From positions 1 to 64,000 of the forward strand of contig CALFUT010000024.1 in assembly GCA_937929805.1 (NCBI GenBank): DNA of 64,000 nucleotides, read 5' to 3'. Positions within the stretch are counted from its first letter, which is position 1; the number at the start of each line of letters is the position of its first letter. The notes under the pieces were generated by a model. That model saw only the letters and a list, made by a program, of their open reading frames with translations, was not told where the DNA came from and searched no databases. This document shows, piece by piece, positions 27,305 to 34,456 of this stretch. This DNA is from an uncultured Pirellulaceae bacterium (GTDB lineage: Bacteria > Planctomycetota > Planctomycetia > Pirellulales > Pirellulaceae). The position numbers and the translations under genes are program-made.

Positions 27305-29122
27305 GTGACGCGAAAACCAACCAGCCAACCAATGCACAACTCGGAACAAAATCAGACTTTCGGTCACTCGGAAAGGCAGGAGCACCCGCCGTGGGATTTT
27401 GAGCATTTGCCAAACGTCGGATTGACGCTGACACTAACCGCCCAGCACACCCCCGATCGAGTCGCCGTCGCTGCCCCAAAGTCCGGCCAACCCGCGCGGT
27501 GCTCAGAAGATCGACCGCTTGAGTACGATCGAATCACGTTTGGGCAACTGGACGCCGCCAGCAATCAAGTCGCTCTTGGTGTGCAAAAGATGGGAGTCAC
27601 CCCCGGCACACGTTTGGCGTTGATGGTTCCGCCCGGGATCGAGTTCGTCAAAATGGTGTTCGGACTTTTTAAGGCGGGCGTCACCGTGATCCTGATCGAC
27701 CCCGGCATGGGGCGAAAGAATATGATCGGCTGCTTGGCCGAAGCAAAACCCGATGGCATTGTCGGAATCAAACGAGCCCATTTGGCTCGCTGGTTGTTCC
27801 GACGCAGGTTCCCCAAGTGCAAACAGAACGTGGTCGTTGGGCGTTGGCCCGGTTGCGTGTCCAGCCGTTCGTTTGATCGGCTTGATTCGGCCCAATTCCA
27901 GCCCGCCAAAAACGCGACGCAGGAAGACGAAGCCGCGATCATCTTCACCACCGGCAGCACCGGTCCGCCCAAAGGAGTGCTCTACCGGCATCGCAACTTT
28001 ATCCAGCAAGCGGCTCAGATCCGGGACTATTTTCAAATCCAACCGGGTTCGACCGACGTCTCCGGCTTCCCTCTATTCGCGCTGTTTAATACCGCGATGG
28101 GGACGACCACCGTTTTTCCTCAAATGGATGCGACTCGCCCGGCCGACGTCTACCCGCCCAACATCATCGACGCCGTGAACCAGTTCGACGCCGATCAGTC
28201 ATTCGGCTCGCCCGCTCTATGGAACACCGTTTCGACGTGGTGCGAATCCAATCAGGTAAAACTGCCCGGCATCAAACGAATTCTGTCCGCCGGCGCCCCA
28301 GTTCCCCCCGACGTGCTACAGCGAGTTCGTTCGATCATCGCGGATGACGGCGACGCGTTCACTCCGTACGGAGCCACCGAAGCGCTGCCTGTCGCCTGCA
28401 ATTCCGCCTCCGTGGTTCTCAACGAGACCGCCGAAAAGACTCGCACCGGTTTCGGCACGTGCGTCGGACATAAGTTCGAAAGAATCGACTGGCGAGTCAT
28501 TGAGATTTCGGACGAACCGTTGGCACAAGTTTCGCAAACGAAAGAAGTTCCTGCCGGAACCATTGGAGAACTAATGGTTCGAGGCCCCGCAGTCACCGAT
28601 CGCTACGTGACGCGTACTTCCGCCAACGCGGACCACAAAGTCACCGACGGCGACACATTCTGGCATCGCATGGGCGACCTTGGCTACTTGGACGATCAGA
28701 ATCGATTTTGGTTTTGCGGTCGTAAAAATCACCGGATCACAACCGCGAACGGCCCGATGTACACGATTCCTTGCGAAGGAATTATCAACTCGCACCCAAA
28801 AGTCTATCGCAGTGCGCTGGTCGGAGTTACTCCGGGCAACGGAGTTGAAGCAAACGAAGACGGTTCAAACCAAATCGTTGCAGCGGCACGTAAGCTGAAA
28901 TCGCCCGTGATGGTGATCGAGCCCTATCGCAAGGATTGGCCGGAAACGGAAGCTGCTCGCGAGCAATTCCTATCGGAGCTTCAACAATTAGCGTTGGCTC
29001 ATGAGGCAACTCAACCGATCGCGCAGTTTTTGTTTCGGCAATCGCTCCCCGTCGACATCCGCCATAACTCGAAGATCTTCCGGGAACAGCTTGGCCCTTG
29101 GGCTGAAAAGCAATTACCGTAG
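27305..29122 (+). CDS. AMP-forming ligase of the OleC/fatty-acid-CoA-ligase type
   Basis: This 605-residue ANL-superfamily enzyme has the AMP-binding P-loop IIFTTGSTGPPKGVLYRH, the YGATEALP motif (A5-like), and the A7-A8 region HRMGDLGYLDDQNRFWFCGR. The phrase CGRKNHRITTANGPMYTIPCEGIINSHP is typical of the OleC group, which forms beta-lactones from beta-hydroxy acids in long-chain olefin synthesis. Ordinary fatty acyl-CoA ligases are the alternative. No oleA, oleB or oleD gene lies next to it here. The start is a GTG at 27305; an ATG at 27332 is possible. A small membrane protein gene follows after 22 bases. Confidence 0.7.
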   Translation: MTRKPTSQPMHNSEQNQTFGHSERQEHPPWDFEHLPNVGLTLTLTAQHTPDRVAVAAPKSGQPARCSEDRPLEYDRITFGQLDAASNQVALGVQKMGVTPGTRLALMVPPGIEFVKMVFGLFKAGVTVILIDPGMGRKNMIGCLAEAKPDGIVGIKRAHLARWLFRRRFPKCKQNVVVGRWPGCVSSRSFDRLDSAQFQPAKNATQEDEAAIIFTTGSTGPPKGVLYRHRNFIQQAAQIRDYFQIQPGSTDVSGFPLFALFNTAMGTTTVFPQMDATRPADVYPPNIIDAVNQFDADQSFGSPALWNTVSTWCESNQVKLPGIKRILSAGAPVPPDVLQRVRSIIADDGDAFTPYGATEALPVACNSASVVLNETAEKTRTGFGTCVGHKFERIDWRVIEISDEPLAQVSQTKEVPAGTIGELMVRGPAVTDRYVTRTSANADHKVTDGDTFWHRMGDLGYLDDQNRFWFCGRKNHRITTANGPMYTIPCEGIINSHPKVYRSALVGVTPGNGVEANEDGSNQIVAAARKLKSPVMVIEPYRKDWPETEAAREQFLSELQQLALAHEATQPIAQFLFRQSLPVDIRHNSKIFREQLGPWAEKQLP

Positions 29123-29144
29123 ACACTGGTTCAGGTTTTTCAGT

Positions 29145-29606
29145 ATGTCCGATATAGAAACAAGACGCGAAGCCCCCAAGTTTGGCTTGGTTTTTATGTT
29201 CTGTCTGACAGGCTACTTCGCAATCTATTTTGCTGCGAGTCAAGCGTTTGGCTTATCAAACTACTGGATCGTTATCGGATTCTTGATGGCATCCATTCGG
29301 TTGCCGCTGATCTTCTTGGCTGGCTGGACTAAGTTGTCGATTCCCTTGCTGGTGATTTTTTTCCTCATTCCGATTGGTGCACTTTGGCAGAATGTCGATG
29401 CAGGGCGATCAAGCTTTATATCGTTTGCCTCACCGGCGCAATGGCTGACCATTGGCACGTTCTACTTTCTTGGTCCGTCGCTGGTGCTATATGCCGACAT
29501 GCGAGGGCGGTACACGGATATGTACCAACAACTTTTACGATTGATCGTTGACGCCGTATTGATGACGCTATGGGTCGCCGTGACTGTTTCGCACTTTTTA
29601 AGGTAG
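29145..29606 (+). CDS. Small multi-pass membrane protein
   Basis: The 153 residues form four hydrophobic helices: FGLVFMFCLTGYFAIYFAA, YWIVIGFLMASIRLPLIFL, LLVIFFLIPIGALW and a C-terminal LIVDAVLMTLWVAVTVSHF. Short polar connections separate them. The N-terminus is polar and likely cytoplasmic. The ATG at 29145 is chosen because the longer frame to 29001 overlaps the ligase gene. It lies 22 bases after the OleC-like ligase stop, so co-transcription is likely. I do not recognise a family; a link to lipid metabolism is a guess from the neighbour. Confidence 0.65.
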   Translation: MSDIETRREAPKFGLVFMFCLTGYFAIYFAASQAFGLSNYWIVIGFLMASIRLPLIFLAGWTKLSIPLLVIFFLIPIGALWQNVDAGRSSFISFASPAQWLTIGTFYFLGPSLVLYADMRGRYTDMYQQLLRLIVDAVLMTLWVAVTVSHFLR

Positions 29607-29653
29607 GCGATCTTTCGGAGAATTTCGCGGCCTGATACCGGCTCAGGGGTAGT

Positions 29654-29787
29654 AGTCGCGGAGAGGCTGTGATTTTTCTAGCCGTTTTGGCGCTAGCCAC
29701 GGACGAACCACCATTGTCCGGGGCTAGCGCCCAAACGGCTGGTATTGTTGGACCATGCTTCCATAAAATCATCGCCTCTCCGCGACT
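29654..29787. mobile_element. 134-bp imperfect palindrome, MITE-like
   Basis: The left end, AGTCGCGGAGAGGCTGTGAT, pairs with the right end ATCATCGCCTCTCCGCGACT. An inner pair, AGCCGTTTTGGCGCTAGCC (29680-29698) and GGCTAGCGCCCAAACGGCT (29722-29740), closes around an 18-24 base loop. The right half holds an extra 24 bases between the two pairs. It has no coding capacity. It lies between the + strand membrane protein and the 3' end of aspS. Confidence 0.7.
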
Positions 29788-29897
29788 GTTCGACAAAGCG
29801 AGCAGAATTCCCCGAAGAACCACTTTTCTTTTTCCAAAACCAGTCACGGAGGTTGTCGGATCGTTCAGCGCGAGAGAGTTCGCTCGCCCGAGGCCAA

Positions 29898-31679
29898 CTA
29901 CGCTTCGACTTTTGGCTTGTTGATTTTGAGTGCCAATTCGGTCAACTGCTCTTCGTCCACAACGTTGGGCGCTTCGGTCATTAAGTCGGATGCCTTCTGA
30001 GTCTTCGGGAATGCGATGCAATCACGAATGTTCTCTAGGCCGCAGAAAATCATCACGACGCGGTCAATGCCCAACGCGATGCCGCCGTGCGGTGGAGCAC
30101 CGTATTGCAACGCATCCAGCAAGAATCCAAATCGGTCTTTCGCCATTTCCTCGTCCATGCCCAGTAATCCAAACACTTGCTGCTGGATTTCACTGTCGTG
30201 GATTCGAATCGTTCCACCGCCCGCTTCGTAGCCGTTGATGACTAGGTCGTACGCTTTGGCTCGAGACTTAGATGGATCGGTTTTCAGCAGCTCCAAATCT
30301 TGGTCTCGCGGAGCAGTAAACGGATGGTGCATCGCGACCCAACGATCGGCCTCTGCGTCGTGCTCGAACATCGGGAATTCGGTCACCCAGGAAAAATGCA
30401 TCTGATCAGGGTCGTAAAGCTTTAGCTCGACACCCATTCGCTTCCGCAACGCGTACAGCGCTTTGCAGCTGACTTCAAACGTGTCGGCGATGAACATCAG
30501 CAAGTCACCCGGCTTCGCCTCCATTCGTTCCTTGATTCCGTCCAAAATCTCTGGCTCGAAATTCTTGGCGATGGGCGAAAACAATGTTCCGTCCTCTTCG
30601 ACGCGGAACCAAGCCAAACCTTTGGCCCCAAAGTCTTCTTGCACCATCGCGGTCAGTTCATCAATGCCTTTACGCGAAAACAGCGGCGCGGCTCCGGTCG
30701 CATTGATGCCACGAACGAAGTTCCCCGCGTCGGCGACTCCTCGGAAGACCCGGAATTCGGTCTTGGCGGCCAAATCGGTGCAGTCAACGATCTCCATGCC
30801 GAAGCGAAGATCGGGCGCGTCGTGTCCGAACCGAGTCATCGCTTCGTCGTAGGTCATGCGAGGCAATGGAAGCTGGATGTCCTGTCCTAGGATCTCCTTG
30901 GAAAGCTTCTGCATCAAGCCATCGATCAAGCCCATCACATCGTCGGCGTCGACAAACGACATTTCCATATCCAGCTGAGTGAACTCAGGTTGCCGATCGG
31001 CTCGCAAGTCTTCGTCACGAAAACAGCGAGCCACTTGCACGTAACGATCGTAGCCAGCGATCATCATGATCTGCTTGTACAGCTGCGGCGACTGTGGCAA
31101 CGCGTAGAATTCGCCTTTGAAAACGCGGCTAGGGACAAGATAGTCACGAGCACCTTCGGGCGTGCTGCGGCCGAGGATGGGCGTCTCTACGTCGATGAAG
31201 TTGTGTTCCTCGGCATAGTCACGCATCAATTTGATGATGCGGCTGCGAGTCTGAAGCGTTTGCAGCATGTCCCCGCGACGAAGATCAAGGTAGCGATGCT
31301 TCAGTCGCAAGTCTTCGTTGGGCATGTCCCGTTGGTTCGGGAAAAACGGCGGAGTCTTACACGCGTTCAGAATCTTTAGCTCGGTGGCGATTAGCTCAAT
31401 CTGCCCGGTTGAAAGTTTTGGGTTTTCTTGGCCGACTGGACGTTGCGAGACAGTGCCGGTTACTTGAATGACGAATTCACGTTTCACTTCAGGAGCGACA
31501 CCCAGAACCTGTTCGTTGGATTGCGGATTCACCACGCACTGGGTGACTCCAAACCGATCGCGCACGTCGATGAATGTCACACCGCCTTGGTCACGGATCT
31601 TGTCGACCCATCCCGAGATGGTGACCGTTTTTTCAAGTGAGTCCGTTGTCAGTTCGCCGCAAGTATGGGTGCGTAGCAC
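29898..31679 (-). CDS. aspS: Aspartyl-tRNA synthetase
   Basis: This 593-residue class II synthetase has an N-terminal OB-fold anticodon domain (LRTHTCGELTTDSLEKTVTISGWVDK) and the motif 2 region (FRDEDLRADRQPEFTQLDMEMSF). A GAD insertion domain (about 300-420) and motif 3 (GIALGIDRVVMIFCG) follow. It charges tRNA-Asp, or tRNA-Asp and tRNA-Asn if the enzyme is non-discriminating. The GTG at 31679 gives the expected family N-terminus; the longer frame to 31802 adds 41 unrelated residues. It lies downstream of miaA on the same strand. Confidence 0.95.
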   Translation of the reverse strand: MLRTHTCGELTTDSLEKTVTISGWVDKIRDQGGVTFIDVRDRFGVTQCVVNPQSNEQVLGVAPEVKREFVIQVTGTVSQRPVGQENPKLSTGQIELIATELKILNACKTPPFFPNQRDMPNEDLRLKHRYLDLRRGDMLQTLQTRSRIIKLMRDYAEEHNFIDVETPILGRSTPEGARDYLVPSRVFKGEFYALPQSPQLYKQIMMIAGYDRYVQVARCFRDEDLRADRQPEFTQLDMEMSFVDADDVMGLIDGLMQKLSKEILGQDIQLPLPRMTYDEAMTRFGHDAPDLRFGMEIVDCTDLAAKTEFRVFRGVADAGNFVRGINATGAAPLFSRKGIDELTAMVQEDFGAKGLAWFRVEEDGTLFSPIAKNFEPEILDGIKERMEAKPGDLLMFIADTFEVSCKALYALRKRMGVELKLYDPDQMHFSWVTEFPMFEHDAEADRWVAMHHPFTAPRDQDLELLKTDPSKSRAKAYDLVINGYEAGGGTIRIHDSEIQQQVFGLLGMDEEMAKDRFGFLLDALQYGAPPHGGIALGIDRVVMIFCGLENIRDCIAFPKTQKASDLMTEAPNVVDEEQLTELALKINKPKVEA

Positions 31680-31804
31680 AGCAATATTTCCGAGATTGTA
31701 GATGAAATTGGAGCGACGATTATCGCAACAATCCGCATTTTCAGCCAGTAGCCAACTGGTACGCGAGGCGAGAAGTTTTGAGGCAACCGATTGAGCCTGC
31801 AATC

Positions 31805-32749
31805 CTACGCAGAAGCGACCAGCTGCTCTGCGATCTGCTCCGGTTCGAACTCGGTCGGCAGATCAATCATGCGGCATTCACTTAAACCACGAAACCAAGT
31901 TTCCTGATGGCGAGCGAAACGCCGAGTCCGCACGCGAACCTTTTCGATGGTTTCGTCCATGCTCAGACGCCCCGCCAGATGATCGATCGCCTCGCGGTAC
32001 CCGACCGCCTGAGACGCCGTGTGGCCAAGTGCTTCGTGCTTCTCTAGCAGTTGGCGAACTTCGTCCAGCAGACCGGCATCGAACATGGACGTGACGCGAT
32101 TTTCGATTCGCTCGTGTAGAATCGGTCGAGCATGCCGAAGCGTAAACACTCGGCATTCGTCGGCTTCGCGGCCCTCGGAAAACTGCATCTGCCAGTGGCT
32201 GATCGGCTTGCCGGTCGTTTTGAACACCTCCAACGCTCGAATGATTCGGCGGTGATCATTCGGGTGCAAGTTCGCCGCAGATACCGGATCGATCATCTCA
32301 AGCCGTTGGTGCAAAAACTGACCACCCATCTCCTCTAGCTCTTGCTCGATCTCCTTGCGAAAGTCCCAGTCCGCCGGGGGGCCCTCAAACATGCCTCGCA
32401 ACAGTGCCTTCAGATAAAGCGCCGTCCCACCCACGAAAATGACTTGTTTACCTGAGTCAAAAATTCGCTGAACGTGCTGCATCGCGTGATCGCGATATTG
32501 CGAAACGCTAAAAGCTTCGGTCGGGTCGACGATGTCCAGCATGTGATGCGGCACTTGCTGCTGATCGGTGACCGAGGGCTTGGCGGTGCCAATGTCCATG
32601 CCGCGATAGATCGCCATCGAGTCTAGCGAGATGATCTCGGCGTTCAGTAATTGAGCCATTTTCAGGCTGACTCGAGTTTTTCCGCTGGCTGTCGCACCGG
32701 TCAAGAACCAGCATTGGGCGGCCAGATCGCAGAGTTCAGAATTGGTCAC
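31805..32749 (-). CDS. miaA: tRNA dimethylallyltransferase
   Basis: The 314 residues show P-loop LTGATASGKT and the DSMAIYRGMDIGTAKP substrate motif. HHMLDIVDPTEAFSVSQYRD, VGGTALYLKALLRG and the C-terminal QAVGYREAIDHL and RTRRFARHQETWFR are also present. All are hallmarks of MiaA, which prenylates A37 of tRNAs that read UNN codons. The GTG at 32749 gives a family-length protein; the frame continues upstream to a TTG directly abutting the preceding gene's stop, adding 34 residues. It belongs to the minus-strand run with the zinc-ribbon protein and aspS. Confidence 0.93.
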   Translation of the reverse strand: MTNSELCDLAAQCWFLTGATASGKTRVSLKMAQLLNAEIISLDSMAIYRGMDIGTAKPSVTDQQQVPHHMLDIVDPTEAFSVSQYRDHAMQHVQRIFDSGKQVIFVGGTALYLKALLRGMFEGPPADWDFRKEIEQELEEMGGQFLHQRLEMIDPVSAANLHPNDHRRIIRALEVFKTTGKPISHWQMQFSEGREADECRVFTLRHARPILHERIENRVTSMFDAGLLDEVRQLLEKHEALGHTASQAVGYREAIDHLAGRLSMDETIEKVRVRTRRFARHQETWFRGLSECRMIDLPTEFEPEQIAEQLVASA

Positions 32750-32851
32750 ATCGATTCCGAAAATGGAAGACCGGGAAATTAAATCAGAACAGGATGAGGT
32801 ATAGCGTGCTCGATAAACCCCAAACCAAAAGGCTATTCCAAAGCGTTTCAA

Positions 32852-33517
32852 TTAGCCGCGAGACGATTTTCGTCTTGAGGAACGCGAACGCTTTTTGGAT
32901 TTCAATCTTGAGACGGCAACGTAGTACTTAGGGTGTAACAAGTTGGACATCATCAAACGAGATGACCCACAGCACTGGCAACGGTAAGGGCCGATAACGA
33001 TCGCCAATCCAAATGTCATCCCGATGACATAGCTGTACCACAATCGCCGATAGAACGACAGGTAGTGGCCCTCGTACCGGTTGCAATTGAAGCAGTGCAA
33101 GCCAAGCCGCTTACGTGCTGATTTGCCGCTGGAAGAACGCGTGCCGACACTCGCGTCTTCGTCCTCAAAATCACCTTCGAAATCATCGGCGTCCCATTCT
33201 TCATCAGTCGCCAATTGAGCGACCGCAGTCGAATCAGATCCAGACGTGGCTTCGGCAGCAACTTGCTCAGTCCGTAACTCAGCCGCACCTTGTTTGTTCA
33301 GCCGGACTCGCCGAAGTCGTTCCTTCTCTGTGGCTCGATGAAGTGCTTCGGTCTCGCGCTTTGCCTTTTCTCGCTCCTGTTCGCGAGTCTGGGCCGCTTC
33401 CAATGCCTCGGCCTCTGCAAGTTCACGCGCGACCTCTTCCTGCATCAACCGCAGCTGTTCGGCTTTGAGCCTTGCGGCTTCAAGTTTAGCCTTTGCGTTG
33501 TTCGATGTTTCGCTCAT
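32852..33517 (-). CDS. Hypothetical membrane protein with coiled coil and zinc-ribbon-like cysteines
   Basis: The 221-residue protein has a charged Ala/Glu/Arg-rich coiled coil at residues 1-90. An acidic linker (EEWDADDFEGDFEDED) follows, then CFNCNRYEGHYL. A hydrophobic segment (YSYVIGMTFGLAIVIG) comes next, followed by CQCCGSSRLMM, and the C-terminal tail is very basic (KKRSRSSRRKSSRG). The two CxxC pairs flanking a membrane helix could bind one zinc. No family is recognised. It is the first gene of the run toward miaA and aspS, and its stop lies just before the open frame of miaA. Confidence 0.65.
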   Translation of the reverse strand: MSETSNNAKAKLEAARLKAEQLRLMQEEVARELAEAEALEAAQTREQEREKAKRETEALHRATEKERLRRVRLNKQGAAELRTEQVAAEATSGSDSTAVAQLATDEEWDADDFEGDFEDEDASVGTRSSSGKSARKRLGLHCFNCNRYEGHYLSFYRRLWYSYVIGMTFGLAIVIGPYRCQCCGSSRLMMSNLLHPKYYVAVSRLKSKKRSRSSRRKSSRG

Positions 33518-34456
33518 TTACAAGATGCCGGAAAAGAGATTCAGCCAAAGTTCGGTCGTTGGCTCAACAGAGAGGATCGCAGGCGTTGATCCGAGGTGGC
33601 GTCAGGTTCTTAATAATGCCTTAGGAATCTGCCCCTGCTTACTTCGATCGTAGTCGATGGCGACCTTAGGATCAATTCATGCCATCCCCGAAAATAACGC
33701 TGAGTTCAAGATTGTGCACAACATGATCGCCAAGTCGGTGCATCGCGAGCCCACGTAATCCCGCCGCGTGAAATCGTCAAAGATTTCTGGGCCCACCATG
33801 CCTCAATTCTTTCCCTGTTGTTCCAATCGAAAATACCGCCAACAGAACACCCATTGTCGCCAGATTCCCGTTGGATGTTCGCGGCAAGAGTTCGGTTATA
33901 CGCCAAGCATTGGTCACTGGCACCAAGGTCGTTCCAGCGAATCGAACGAGTTGGCGGGATGCTGTAAGGTCAGATGCTGGGATGGAATCAGAGACCGATT
34001 TGTTTGCTGCTCGTGGACAGATTGGTGGCGCATGGTCTTGGTGGTTGAGAACTGCTCGCGAGCCACACTTGACCACTGAATCGGTCTACTCGAGGATTCA
34101 GAATTGGCTTCGCAAGCTCAACGGTCCAAACAAAAGCCGGGAATGCCTCAGGCGAGATGCTCGCCTCGAAAAAATCGAGCCGCCCGGAAAGCACTCGCTT
34201 TCAGCGCATCTGTTCGGTCATCTCCAGCGTCAAACGCGAACGCACTGCCCTCTGCGACATGAAACCCCCATCAGAGGAGCCGTGTTCGACGCAATTTGAG
34301 TCCGTGATTGTTGAGTTTCCGGCGAAAAAAACTATACTTTGGGACGGCAACCGCTTTATCAGTAGACGCCAATCGGCCGCACAACCGATTCCATGTCTGA
34401 TGCCGAATTCGGCCAAAAAAACCGCACGGAACTTTTCGTCACTCAAGAAATTTTAT
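33518..34456. other. Long gene-free stretch upstream of acnB
   Basis: There are 939 bases between a minus-strand gene start and the acnB ATG. Several frames of 60-140 codons exist on both strands, but none shows family motifs or a credible start, and none of the dispersed repeat families is present. A good promoter lies near its right end. It is long enough to hide an RNA gene, but I see no conserved RNA signature. Confidence 0.5.
34311..34338 (+). promoter_or_regulatory. Candidate sigma-70-type promoter of acnB
   Basis: TTGAGT (34311-34316) and TATACT (34333-34338) are separated by 16 bases containing an A-tract. They lie about 120 bases upstream of the acnB ATG, on the same strand, in otherwise empty DNA. 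Confidence 0.5.
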
